Assembly: GCF_020171805.1 (NCBI RefSeq)
Contig: NZ_JAIVAF010000003.1
Coordinates: 310,001-374,000 of the forward strand
DNA from: Guptibacillus algicola
GTDB taxonomy: Bacteria; Bacillota; Bacilli; Bacillales; Guptibacillaceae
Direction of reading: 5' to 3'
Length of the DNA: 64,000 bases
This document shows positions 16,218-25,286 of the stretch, piece after piece; the stretch's first letter is position 1, and every line of letters starts with the position of its first letter. The notes under the pieces were generated by a model. That model saw only the letters and a list, made by a program, of their open reading frames with translations, was not told where the DNA came from and made no database searches. Made by a program: the position numbers and the translations under genes.

Positions 16218-17378
16218 ATGACTGAGGAAACCAAAGCTAGGAAGTTTGAAGAGCTTTTTCGCTATTTAACGGAAGAAAAAATGTTCAATGGTAGTGTTGT
16301 CGTTTGTGAGAATGGAAGTCCGGTGTATATGAACCGTAATGGAATCGCTGCTTTAGAAAAGAGTGAGCCAATTACGAAACATTCGCGTTTTGATATCGCG
16401 TCTCTTTCAAAATCTTTTACAGCAATGGCGATTATGATATTGAAGGAGCAACAGAAATTAAGCTTTGATGATGCTCTATCGAAACATTTATCAGATCTAC
16501 CTTATCAAGACATTACGATCAGGAATGTGTTGACGCATACTTCAGGGCTTCCGGATTACATAGAATGGTTTGAGGAAAATTGGGATCGAAGTAAGATCGC
16601 TTCAAATGAAGATGTTCTAGATTTATTCCTTAAGGAGCATAAGCCTTCCCTTCTTTTTGAACCTGGTGAGAAGTGGGAGTACAGCAATACGGGCTACATC
16701 TTGCTTGCTGAAGTAATAAAGAATGTGTCAGGAGTTACATACGATGAATTTCTAGAGAACAACATTTTTCGTCCGCTAGGAATGGAACATACAGCTCCTT
16801 TGTCTCGACGAATAATGAAGACCTCGGACAACCTCGCCATAGGATACATCTATGACCGAAAGAAAGATGAATATCAGATTCCAGATGGTATCGATGAACA
16901 TAGCTATGTGTACTTTATAGATGGTGTTCGTGGGGATGGTGTGATCAACACGACCGCAGAAGACTTACATAAATGGGATCGAGCACTTTATTCGGAATTG
17001 TTAATAGAGGAAGAAACGAAAAATGAGGCGTTCAACCCTGCTGTTTTAAAAGACGGTTCAGAATATGGGTATGCCATTGGCTTACATCCTGACAACGAAG
17101 CGGGGTATGGATTCGGGTGGTCTGTAGAAAAAAGCGAGTATGGCAAAATAATTTCTCACGGGGGATATTGTGCCGGGTTTCATTCCTTCTTGATTCGATA
17201 CGCTGAATCCGATCAATCGATCATCTACCTTAGCAATCGTGATCACGTTAATTTTGATGATAATAAAATCCATCATGATATTGTGTTACAGATGGAGAAT
17301 ATTCTTTTTGGAAAAGACGTTAGGTTACCAACTTTTCCTGTTGCAGAAGAGAGTTCTAATGAAATTAACACGGTTTGA
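16218..17378 (+). CDS. class C beta-lactamase-related serine hydrolase
   Basis: The three active-site elements are all visible: S62-L-S-K65, Y155-S-N157 and HGG near residue 315. The fold is that of penicillin-binding-protein-like esterases and D-aminopeptidases. There is no signal peptide, so the enzyme seems cytoplasmic, which argues against a cell-wall carboxypeptidase. GGGAGG precedes the ATG. The substrate is unknown. A related but degenerate protein is at 57957-58991. Confidence 0.82.
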   Translation: MTEETKARKFEELFRYLTEEKMFNGSVVVCENGSPVYMNRNGIAALEKSEPITKHSRFDIASLSKSFTAMAIMILKEQQKLSFDDALSKHLSDLPYQDITIRNVLTHTSGLPDYIEWFEENWDRSKIASNEDVLDLFLKEHKPSLLFEPGEKWEYSNTGYILLAEVIKNVSGVTYDEFLENNIFRPLGMEHTAPLSRRIMKTSDNLAIGYIYDRKKDEYQIPDGIDEHSYVYFIDGVRGDGVINTTAEDLHKWDRALYSELLIEEETKNEAFNPAVLKDGSEYGYAIGLHPDNEAGYGFGWSVEKSEYGKIISHGGYCAGFHSFLIRYAESDQSIIYLSNRDHVNFDDNKIHHDIVLQMENILFGKDVRLPTFPVAEESSNEINTV

Positions 17379-17816
17379 GCTTCAATACACTGGAGTTGAA
17401 GACATCTGTCTTAATGCAGGGGGAAATGATGAAGCTAAGAATCAGAGTAACAGAAACCACCTGTTTAACGCATATGAGCTAGATCAGAAAAAGTAATCTA
17501 ACTTTTCGTTACAACCTATACTAGTTTGAATGCCCTGTAAAAAATACAGGGCATTTTGTTTGTTTTTCATGGTAGAATATGGATTGGTGTTGGAATATAG
17601 GATACAGCTTGTTTTGAAAGATGGAAGCTTGCATTTGAAGCAGATGTTCACTCATCTTACATATAAAATAGTAGCTACGAAGAACAAATGGTAAAATTAA
17701 CTTCTGATAATAGATTATGAGAAAAGAATTGGTCTCTCATAATGAAATAGAGTTTGATTTATATTTCAATAACGTGTAGTTCATATTAACGTGTATCTTA
17801 GGGGAGAGAATTTTAT
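17379..17816. other. 438-bp intergenic region
   Basis: It holds the terminator at 17529-17567 and otherwise AT-rich DNA leading to the c-di-GMP gene. Two very short ORFs (starts at 17359 and near 17428) have ribosome-like sites but no other support. No repeat or RNA element is evident. Confidence 0.6.
17529..17567 (+). terminator. intrinsic terminator
   Basis: AATGCCCTGTA / TACAGGGCATT perfect arms with an A5 loop and a long T-rich tail. Confidence 0.9.
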
Positions 17817-20255
17817 ATGGGGGATCAGTTTGGACAGTATAATGTTTGGTTAGTGTCACTGTCTTTTGCAGTAGCAGTCTTGGCAGCATTCACTTCGTTA
17901 CAGATTGCTAGCCGGCTACTTGGCTCTAAAGGAAAAGATCGAATGATATGGATCGCTATGGGGAGCCTTACTTTAGGGGCTGGCATTTGGTCTATGCATT
18001 TCGTTGCCATGCTCGCTTATGACACAAATATGCTCGTTACGTACGACCCGTTATTTATGTCTATTAGTATTCTTCTATCGATTACGTCTAGTGCCATTGC
18101 GTTTTATGTAATCAGTTTAGAAATTAATAAAACAAGTACTCATCTAGTCGTGTCTAGTCTGATTGGTATGGGCATCATTTCGATGCATTATATTGGAATG
18201 GCGGCTATGCAGATGCCCGCTACTATTTCATACGATGCTGGACTTGTATCGCTCTCCGTCTGCATTGCGTTTATCGCTTCTTTCACTGCGTTAAAGCTTT
18301 TCCTATCGTATGCTCAAACGGATAGCGGCAAATGGAGGGTATGGACAAGTTCGTTCATCATGGGTGTGGCTATATCTGGTATGCACTATACAGGTATGGC
18401 CGCAGCTTCCTTTCATGGAACGAGTGTAGCAAAGCCCCCTCAATTACAGACAAGTGTTGATCAATCAACCTTAGGGTATCTTGTTGTAGGTGGCGTTTTA
18501 TTGATTATGGCCTTTTCCGTTATCATGATTAAATACCAATCGAGGATAGAAGATAGCAATCATCGCTTTCATATCATGGATCGGATGCATCGATCTATTA
18601 TCGAATCAGCCAATGATGCCGTCATTACAGCTGACCACAAGGGGAAGATATTATCGTGGAACAAAGCTGCTGAAACAATCTTTGGTTATCGAGCGAAAGA
18701 AGTCATTGAGCAACCTCTCAAGACAATCATGCCATCTGGTTTTCGAGTGGCGCATCAAAATGGACTTGAGAGATATCAAAAAACACAAGAAAAAAGAGTG
18801 ATTGGGCAAACTGTGGAACTTGAAGGATTACATAAATCGGGCCGCACTTTTCCGATCGAACTATCATTATCAACGATTAACGACGGGGAGCGTGCTTATT
18901 TTACTGGAATTATTCGAGATATCACAGAACGTATTGAAAGCCAAAAGCGAATTGAAGAACTGGTCTATCGCGACGACTTAACTCATTTGCCAAACAGAAG
19001 GATGCTTCATGATCACTTGTCTTCCTGTATTGAACAAGCCGTCAATCATCCACAAACCATAGCAGTCATGTTTCTAGACTTAGACCGATTTAAACAAATT
19101 AATGACGTATTTGGGCATCGTGTTGGAGATGAGTTATTGAAAGAGATCGCGAGGCGAACCCAGTCTTGTCTCGCGAAGAAAGATTTATTAGCAAGGCAAA
19201 GTGGGGATGAATTCGTGGTTGTGCTTCCTCATACGAGTGAATTTCAAGTTGGTAATGTCGCTAAGGAAATTATAAAAGTCATTTCTGAACCTTTCCTCTT
19301 CGAAAAGTTAGAACTCTATACCTCTACATCAATAGGGATTAGCCTATATCCTGGAGATGGTACAACTGCGGATACGTTATTAAAGCATGCAGATACGGCG
19401 ATGTATGAAGCTAAGAAAGAAGGAGGAAGTCAGTACTCCTATTTTACTAACGAGATCAATAGTGTGATCTCAAGAAAAATGTTGCTTGAAACGGGTTTGC
19501 GTAAGGCGATCGAGAGAGAAGAGTTGCAAGTTTATTATCAACCGCAAGTCAATGTAACGACACAGAAGGTCATCGGATTTGAAGCCCTCGTCCGTTGGAA
19601 TCATCCTACCCTTGGTCTTGTCTCACCCTATGAATTTATTCCTTTGGCAGAAGAGACTAACTTAATTATTCCTATGGGAGAGTGGATTTTAAGAACATCA
19701 TGCGTCCAGTTTAAAAAATGGTTGGAAGAGGATGAGACCCTGAACCATATATCAGTAAATATATCCGCATTACAGTTCAGACAACCGAACTTCGCTGAGG
19801 TAGTTGAGACGATCTTAAGTGATACGAACTTGGATGCATCTTACTTAGAACTTGAATTAACAGAAAGTGTTGTTCAGGAACCTGAACGAGCGATTCCCAT
19901 CATGCTTCGTTTGAAGAAGATGGGCGTGAAGCTATCTCTTGATGATTTTGGCACAGGGTATTCTTCGCTTAGTTACTTAAAAGACTTTCCGCTTGATACT
20001 TTGAAAATTGATAAGTCATTCACTCAAGCTATTCATGAGAGCTCGAAGGATAAAGCCGTTGTAGAAACCATTGTCCATATGGCGTTAAACCTTGGTTTAA
20101 ATGTGATCGCAGAAGGAATCGAAACCACAGAACAATTGGATCATATCATTGAAAGCAAATGTCACGAGTACCAAGGATATTTGTGTAGTCCCCCTCTCCC
20201 ACACAATCATATCGAAGAGCAGTTTATAAAAAGGGGAGTGAATTCTCTTAAGTGA
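17817..20255 (+). CDS. dgcW: MHYT-PAS-GGDEF-EAL c-di-GMP signalling protein (YkoW/DgcW-like)
   Basis: The 812-residue protein has an MHYT sensor with seven helices carrying MHFVAM (60-65), MHYIGM (123-128) and MHYTGM (189-194), then a PAS domain (about 258-375), GGDEF domain (about 380-545) and EAL domain (about 557-800). The cyclase motif is SGDEF (462-466) rather than GGDEF. The phosphodiesterase site looks intact: EALVRW (589), ELTES, DDFGTGYSSL and AEGIET. The layout matches B. subtilis YkoW (DgcW). MHYT domains are proposed to bind copper and sense O2, CO or NO. GGGGAGAG precedes the ATG. It is monocistronic. Confidence 0.9.
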   Translation: MGDQFGQYNVWLVSLSFAVAVLAAFTSLQIASRLLGSKGKDRMIWIAMGSLTLGAGIWSMHFVAMLAYDTNMLVTYDPLFMSISILLSITSSAIAFYVISLEINKTSTHLVVSSLIGMGIISMHYIGMAAMQMPATISYDAGLVSLSVCIAFIASFTALKLFLSYAQTDSGKWRVWTSSFIMGVAISGMHYTGMAAASFHGTSVAKPPQLQTSVDQSTLGYLVVGGVLLIMAFSVIMIKYQSRIEDSNHRFHIMDRMHRSIIESANDAVITADHKGKILSWNKAAETIFGYRAKEVIEQPLKTIMPSGFRVAHQNGLERYQKTQEKRVIGQTVELEGLHKSGRTFPIELSLSTINDGERAYFTGIIRDITERIESQKRIEELVYRDDLTHLPNRRMLHDHLSSCIEQAVNHPQTIAVMFLDLDRFKQINDVFGHRVGDELLKEIARRTQSCLAKKDLLARQSGDEFVVVLPHTSEFQVGNVAKEIIKVISEPFLFEKLELYTSTSIGISLYPGDGTTADTLLKHADTAMYEAKKEGGSQYSYFTNEINSVISRKMLLETGLRKAIEREELQVYYQPQVNVTTQKVIGFEALVRWNHPTLGLVSPYEFIPLAEETNLIIPMGEWILRTSCVQFKKWLEEDETLNHISVNISALQFRQPNFAEVVETILSDTNLDASYLELELTESVVQEPERAIPIMLRLKKMGVKLSLDDFGTGYSSLSYLKDFPLDTLKIDKSFTQAIHESSKDKAVVETIVHMALNLGLNVIAEGIETTEQLDHIIESKCHEYQGYLCSPPLPHNHIEEQFIKRGVNSLK

Positions 20256-20285
20256 AACCATTCATAGGTAAGCACTGGATATTAA

Positions 20286-20312
20286 AAAGTCCCTCCGTAA
20301 AGGGACTTTATC
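20286..20312. terminator. bidirectional intrinsic terminator
   Basis: AAAGTCCCT / AGGGACTTT arms between convergent genes, flanked by A and T tracts. Confidence 0.78.
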
Positions 20313-20537
20313 TTAGTATAGCTGCTGTTGATTTTGACATGGTGGAAATCCATTTATATCTTGAATCATATTGAAATCATATTGCTTCAAGGCGAATTGT
20401 GATTGATACAAGTATTCCATCACAAGAACCTTCCCTTGAGATGTACCACATAATACCCCTGACGTTCCCTGTCCGTTCGTTAATGAAATTCCAACAGGCT
20501 GACCGATTAAATATTGTATTTTTTGATGCCACGGCAT
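20313..20537 (-). CDS. DUF2642-like small protein (YuzF-like)
   Basis: The 74-residue protein has the compact strand pattern IGQPVGISLTNGQGTSGVLC and FALKQYDFNMIQDINGFPPC, resembling the small DUF2642/YuzF proteins of Bacillus. These form an SH3-like barrel and are often spore-associated. AAGGAGTG supports the ATG at 20537; the GTG three codons upstream overlaps that site. Family assignment is from pattern memory and is moderate. Confidence 0.62.
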   Translation of the reverse strand: MPWHQKIQYLIGQPVGISLTNGQGTSGVLCGTSQGKVLVMEYLYQSQFALKQYDFNMIQDINGFPPCQNQQQLY

Positions 20538-20680
20538 AGTCAACACTCCTTCACACCCATCTTATTTGTGGAGAATAAATGGGTGCCTGTATAGATAAAA
20601 GAAGGAGTGACACACTTTCTATTGAATAAGAGGTAGTGAAAGGTGATTAACACCAAAATACATATTTAATAGGAGGAATT

Positions 20681-21052
20681 ATGAACTTAGGAGCGTTCTC
20701 GATCAGTTTAAATGTGAAGGACCTTGAGAAATCGAAAGCCTTTTATGAAAAACTTGGATTTGATCCATTAGGTGGAGATATGTCACACAATTACCTCATC
20801 ATGAAGAACGGTAACACCGTCATCGGTTTGTTTCAGGGAATGTTTGAGAAGAACATTCTAACGTTCAATCCTGGGTGGGACGAAAATGCTCAAAACCTGG
20901 ATTCGTTCACAGACATTCGCGATCTTCAAAAACACCTGAAGGAAAACGGCATCGAACTGATGTCAGAAGCTGATGAATCAACTGAAGGTCCAGCGAGCAT
21001 CACGCTCGAAGATCCTGATGGTAATCCAATCCTTCTTGACCAACATAGGTAA
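20681..21052 (+). CDS. VOC/glyoxalase superfamily protein
   Basis: Paired beta-alpha-beta-beta-beta modules are indicated by [20 protein letters not shown] near the N-terminus and [16 protein letters not shown] at the C-terminus. VOC proteins bind a metal or small molecule and act as lyases, dioxygenases or resistance proteins; the substrate is not clear. TAGGAGGAA precedes the ATG. It is a single gene with its own terminator. Confidence 0.8.
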   Translation: MNLGAFSISLNVKDLEKSKAFYEKLGFDPLGGDMSHNYLIMKNGNTVIGLFQGMFEKNILTFNPGWDENAQNLDSFTDIRDLQKHLKENGIELMSEADESTEGPASITLEDPDGNPILLDQHR

Positions 21053-21062
21053 TTCCACCTGT

Positions 21063-21117
21063 AAGCAGTTCAGTTTAGGAGTATCTTACACGATATCCTA
21101 CCGGACTGCTTTTTTCA
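21063..21117 (+). terminator. intrinsic terminator
   Basis: Long imperfect stem: AGCAGT pairs with ACTGCT and TAGGAGTATC with GATATCCTA, followed by T6. Confidence 0.78.
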
Positions 21118-21196
21118 TTTTGTTATTGAAGAGGATCTGTAAGGTATAATGGGGGAAGCGTTCAATTGAAGGCAGATTAGGCAGGAGGCTAGTAAG

Positions 21197-21319
21197 ATGG
21201 GTTTAGTTTACATAGGTGTCTTTTTTGCGGGATTAGGAGTCTTTTTTGTTGGTATCGCTTCACTGTGGGGCGTCTCACTTTATGATAAGAAAAATCGGAT
21301 GGTGAAGAAGAAAGATTAG
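21197..21319 (+). CDS. 40-residue membrane miniprotein
   Basis: The product starts MGLVYIGVFFAGLGVFFVGI, has one long hydrophobic helix to about residue 28, then a basic Lys-rich tail. CAGGAGG lies eight bases upstream of the ATG, and a strong terminator follows within 15 bases of the stop, so it looks like a complete small transcription unit. No family is recognised. A structurally similar miniprotein is at 37487-37600. Confidence 0.66.
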   Translation: MGLVYIGVFFAGLGVFFVGIASLWGVSLYDKKNRMVKKKD

Positions 21320-21332
21320 AAGAATAGCTAAC

Positions 21333-21369
21333 AAAAGCCACGTACAACAATACGTTGTACGTGGCTTTT
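21333..21369. terminator. bidirectional intrinsic terminator
   Basis: Perfect 16-bp arms (21333-21348 and 21354-21369) with A4 and T4 ends between convergent genes. Confidence 0.9.
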
Positions 21370-21386
21370 GTAGTATTGAACAAAGA

Positions 21387-23168
21387 CTAGTTCACATACT
21401 TATCCGTAAGGCTAATAAACTGTTCGATCGCTTCATTGATTGGTTTGATCGCCTTTTCCCAGAACTCTTTCTTTGAGAGATCCTGATTAAGGAACGTGGC
21501 ACCTAGTTCTTCAATCGGCATTTTACCAGTATGGCGAAGAAGTTCTACGTATTGGTTATGAAAATCCTTATCGTCCTTCTTCGACTCCACGTAAATGCCG
21601 TTACTAAAGAGGTAGCCAATGCTGTACGAAAGGGTATAGAACGGTTTTTCTGGAGTGTAGAAATGACTGATCGTCATCCAGTTATAAGGGTTGTACTCTC
21701 GTAATGCGTTAGTCGTCCAGCGCTTTTCTGTTTCGACCATAAGATTCGAAATCTCATCCGCACTTACCTTTTCCTGTTTGCGTTTTTCATAGAACTGCTG
21801 TTCAAAATCGAATGTGTACGGTATGGATGAGATGTATTTATTTGCATTTGAGATCTTCATTTCGAGAAGAGACAGCTGATCTTCTTCTGTTGGAGCATGT
21901 TCAATCGCTGCGTCTAAAACAAGGTTTTCTACGAAAGTGGATGCAGTCTCTGCTAGAGCTGATCCCGTTTCTTGAGTGAAAGCTGCTTCACTTTGGAGAA
22001 TCATATTGTGATAAGCATGCCCTATTTCGTGCGCTAGTGTAACGACATCTTGATAATTTCCTTCGAATGAAAGGAGGATGCGGCTTTGACCTTCTAAAGG
22101 CATCGCTGCACAAAAAGCACTGAAGTCTTTGTTCTTTCTAGGTTCAGCGTCAATCCACTGTTCTCGGAAGGCGCGCTCAGCGAATGCCCCCATCTCTTCA
22201 CTAAAAGTTTGGAACTGTTTTGTCACGATTTCAGCAGCTTCTTCATAGTCGATACTAGATTTAGAAGAGAAGAATGGGAGATCGATGTCAAAGTAACTGA
22301 GTTGATCGAGTCCCATTAGCTCAGCTTTCCTTTTTAAGAACTTTTGGTGGTGCTCACGGTTCTCTCTGAGCACATCCATCATGCTTGAGACGGAACCTTC
22401 CTTAATTCGATTCTTTTCATAGAATTCAGCTTGCGTATGTTCGATTCCTTTTAGCTTATATGTATCGAGTCGAAACCCAGCAAAGTGATTGAAGATCGAT
22501 GCAAAACTCTCTTTGTGTTGTATAAGGGTGGTCTGTATGGCTTTGTTTGCAACGATTCGTTTTTTGCGGTCTTGGTCGAAAAAGGCCTGGATGTAAGCGT
22601 CATATAAAGGGATATTCTTCGTCTCATCGCCATCTTGCATTTGTACTTCAAGACTATAGAAGAGCTGTTCGTAATGGTCTTCCCAACCTTTTATTCCATT
22701 GATCGAGAGGGTGTTTATGGCGTTTTCGATCTTCTGTGGTAGTTTATTGCTTTTTTGTTTCTCTTGAAGGTACGACCTGATTGATTGAAGAGCATCGCTG
22801 TCTAATAATTGGTTCCATTCTTCTTCACTTAAGGTAGCATAGAATCCATCTAGCTCTGCTTCTAACGTTTTCACCATAACTTGAAGTTGTTTACTTCTGT
22901 CCATTAGCTTCATGGCTTCTTGATCGTGAATATCTTCAGATGAGAGACAGATGCAATATTCGTCGATTTGGAAAGCGAGTAGAATGACGTTCTGAACTTT
23001 ATCCAACAGCTGTACGATCTCTTTTGTAGGTAGAGGTGGTTGCAGTTGATCGATTAAAATAGGAATCTCACTTTCTAGCTGTGAGAACTGTTGTAATAGC
23101 TTTTCTGATTGTTTTCCCCCTGGATAGATCGTATCTAAATCCCATGTTTTCGTTAATGTGTGTTCCAC
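21387..23168 (-). CDS. pepF: M3 family oligoendopeptidase (PepF type)
   Basis: This 593-residue metallopeptidase carries LAHEIGHAYH, the HExxH zinc site of family M3, near residue 387, with the third ligand expected in ETASTFVE. The mostly helical N-terminal half and the length fit oligoendopeptidase F. It is cytoplasmic and degrades short peptides; in Bacillus related enzymes affect peptide signalling. The ATG has a weak AAGGGGG site. It is monocistronic. Confidence 0.88.
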   Translation of the reverse strand: MEHTLTKTWDLDTIYPGGKQSEKLLQQFSQLESEIPILIDQLQPPLPTKEIVQLLDKVQNVILLAFQIDEYCICLSSEDIHDQEAMKLMDRSKQLQVMVKTLEAELDGFYATLSEEEWNQLLDSDALQSIRSYLQEKQKSNKLPQKIENAINTLSINGIKGWEDHYEQLFYSLEVQMQDGDETKNIPLYDAYIQAFFDQDRKKRIVANKAIQTTLIQHKESFASIFNHFAGFRLDTYKLKGIEHTQAEFYEKNRIKEGSVSSMMDVLRENREHHQKFLKRKAELMGLDQLSYFDIDLPFFSSKSSIDYEEAAEIVTKQFQTFSEEMGAFAERAFREQWIDAEPRKNKDFSAFCAAMPLEGQSRILLSFEGNYQDVVTLAHEIGHAYHNMILQSEAAFTQETGSALAETASTFVENLVLDAAIEHAPTEEDQLSLLEMKISNANKYISSIPYTFDFEQQFYEKRKQEKVSADEISNLMVETEKRWTTNALREYNPYNWMTISHFYTPEKPFYTLSYSIGYLFSNGIYVESKKDDKDFHNQYVELLRHTGKMPIEELGATFLNQDLSKKEFWEKAIKPINEAIEQFISLTDKYVN

Positions 23169-23314
23169 TATTGTATCCCCCTTTAATAAACGCTATCTCT
23201 TACATTACTAGAAATAGGAAAAAATTTCATGTATTTGAAAGAAAATTACGATAGTTTTGTATATACCAGAGACATTGGATATACTCGTGATAACTTAGAA
23301 AGGGAGGGGAAGTT

Positions 23315-23863
23315 GTGAAAGAGTTTACACCGATACAAAGTTCGCGGTTGTTGCTAAGACCATTTAAAGAGTCTGACCTGGACGCGTTCGTCGCCTATCG
23401 TGCTGATCCTGAGGTCGCGCGGTACCAGTCGTGGGAATCGTATACAAGAGAAGAGGGAATCGCGTTCTTTGAAAGTATGGCAAAAGCTCGTTTTAATGCG
23501 CCTGGAGAGTATTTTCAGATTGCATTCGAGCGAAAGGATACGAATGAAATGATCGGGGATTGCGTTGTACACCCGTTAGCTGAAGATGCTCGACAGGTCG
23601 AAATCGGATTTACGTTAGCAAAGCGTTTTCAGGGGAAAGGTTATGCACACGAAGCATTGACGACGCTTTTGACCTATTTGTTCGATGAGCTCAAGAAACA
23701 TCGCGCTTTTGCGGTTACGGATGTAAAAAATGAAGGATCGATCAAGCTGCTAGAAAACCTTGGAATGAGACGAGAAGGGCATTTCATTGAAAATATCTGG
23801 TTCAAAGGTGAATGGGGAAGTGAGTATTTGTATGCCATTTTAAATAAAGAATGGAAGAGATAG
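23315..23863 (+). CDS. GNAT acetyltransferase, RimJ/RimL type
   Basis: Typical RimJ/L order: SSRLLLRPFKESDLDAFVAY at the N-terminus, IGFTLAKRFQGKGYAHEA for acetyl-CoA binding (about residues 93-110), and NEGSIKLLENLGMRREGHF. It acetylates an amine, often a protein N-terminus or a small molecule; the substrate is unknown. GTG start with GGGAGGGG upstream. The Nudix gene follows after 10 bases. Confidence 0.85.
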   Translation: MKEFTPIQSSRLLLRPFKESDLDAFVAYRADPEVARYQSWESYTREEGIAFFESMAKARFNAPGEYFQIAFERKDTNEMIGDCVVHPLAEDARQVEIGFTLAKRFQGKGYAHEALTTLLTYLFDELKKHRAFAVTDVKNEGSIKLLENLGMRREGHFIENIWFKGEWGSEYLYAILNKEWKR

Positions 23864-23873
23864 GGGGAACACA

Positions 23874-24317
23874 ATGGACTATGTAAAAAACTTAAGAGAA
23901 CTCGTCGGGCATAGGCCTCTGATTTTACCAGGTGCTGTCGTCATTATTATCAATGAAAACAATGAACTGCTCCTGCAGCATCGAAAGGACGGAGGCTGGG
24001 GATTACCGGGAGGACTCATGGAACTTGGTGAGAGCCTTGAAGAGACGGCTAGGAGAGAGATAAAAGAAGAAACCGGATTAGAAGTTGGTAGTCTTAAGCT
24101 TCTCGATGTCTTTTCTGGTGAGGATTACTACTTCAAAGTTTCGAACGGTGATGAGCTTTATTCGGTTACAGCGGTGTATGTCACAAAAGATGTTCAAGGT
24201 ACACTGAAAGTGGATCGATCAGAGTCTTTGGAAATGGACTATTTTCAGTTTGATAATCTACCAGACGGTTTGACGAAAGAGTATCGAACGTACATAGAAT
24301 CATATAGTAATAAGTAG
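23874..24317 (+). CDS. Nudix hydrolase
   Basis: A full Nudix box (G-x5-E-x7-REIKEETG-L) spans about residues 44-66. Such enzymes hydrolyse nucleoside diphosphates linked to another group; the N-terminal LRELVGHRPLILPGAVVIII is typical of a common Bacillus subgroup. TAGGGGG precedes the ATG. It is coupled with the upstream acetyltransferase. Confidence 0.88.
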   Translation: MDYVKNLRELVGHRPLILPGAVVIIINENNELLLQHRKDGGWGLPGGLMELGESLEETARREIKEETGLEVGSLKLLDVFSGEDYYFKVSNGDELYSVTAVYVTKDVQGTLKVDRSESLEMDYFQFDNLPDGLTKEYRTYIESYSNK

Positions 24318-24347
24318 AAGAGAGAGCGGTGATATTGGTGAAGATTG

Positions 24348-24385
24348 AAAGAGAGCGGAGCGGAACTCAACTATTCGCTCTCTTT
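24348..24385. terminator. bidirectional intrinsic terminator
   Basis: AAAGAGAGCG / CGCTCTCTTT perfect arms with an 18-base loop between convergent genes. Confidence 0.75.
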
Positions 24386-24395
24386 AGTATCTCTA

Positions 24396-25286
24396 CTATT
24401 CAACTTTTAAATAATGAATGCTGAACAATTGATCCTGATCGGTCCAGGTTTCTTCTGGTAAAAAACCTGAAGCTGTTGCAAGCTTCTGAAACTCATCGAT
24501 ACTATATTTATAGGAATTCTCTGTATGGATCGTTTCATGTTCCTTGAAGGGCACTGTGACATCACCGATCGTTACGTTTTGATTAGTGGTGCTGATGAGG
24601 TGCATTTCGATTCTCCCCATCGGCGCGTTGTAGTACGCGTAGTGCTGAAACTGATCAAGGTTAAAGTCAGCGCCGATTTCACGGTTTAAATGAGTCAGCA
24701 TGTTGAGGTTGAATCGTGCTGTCACTCCTTTTTTGTCGTTGTATGCTTGATGGAGTACTGCAGGTGTTTTCTTCATATCGACACCAATCAATAGACCGTC
24801 TCCTGGTGAAAGGAGACTCGATACGTTTGAAAGAAATGCATGTGCTTCTTCTTTCTCAAAATTTCCGATTGTTGATCCAGGAAAGAAGACGGTTTTCTTT
24901 ATAATCGGAAGATAGCTGATCTGATGATTCTTCCAAAAATGATTTTGCAATGTCGATCGGTACGTACTCAGAAATCATGCCAGTTTCAAGTAATAAACGA
25001 ATCTTCCTGCTCGCACCGCTACCGAACTCGATAATCGTCGAGCCGTGACCAATGCAACGGATAATCTCATCGAGTGAACGTTCCATAATTGAAAGCTCGG
25101 TTCTAGTAGGATAATAGTCTTCTAGCTTGTGATTTCTTCAAATAGTTCTGATCCTTTTTGGTCATACAAGAACTTTGGTTGTAAGAATTTCTGTCGAGCT
25201 GTTAAGCCTTCAATCGCTTCTTCAAAACGGTCACTTTCTCTCGGTAGCTGGTCGATAATTCGTAGTTTCGATTTTGTATTGATCAT
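24396..25286 (-). pseudogene. egtD: EgtD-like histidine N-methyltransferase, broken
   Basis: Three pieces line up with EgtD. Piece 1 starts at 25286 (ATGA overlap with egtB) and reads FLQPKFLYDQKGSELFEEIT before a frameshift near 25125. Piece 2 resumes LEDYYPTRTELSIME, then the SAM motif IIEFGSGASRKIR and VPIDIAKSFLEES. Piece 3, in another frame from about 24905, reads VFFPGSTIGNFEKEEA to the C-terminus. About 25 residues (the second SAM-binding region) are missing between pieces 2 and 3, so the second lesion is a deletion of roughly 75 bp plus a shift. EgtD would trimethylate histidine to hercynine; this copy should be inactive. Confidence 0.82.

Noticed and set aside
17359-17496. Two small ORFs after the serine hydrolase (45 and about 18 codons)
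   Set aside because: Both have ribosome-like sites, but the peptides show no hydrophobic or other pattern, and they lie in a region just before a terminator; too weak to annotate.
20570-20600. ACCCAT / ATGGGT inverted repeat near GGGTGCCTGTA
   Set aside because: Short arms with a long loop, and lacking the rest of the interspersed element.
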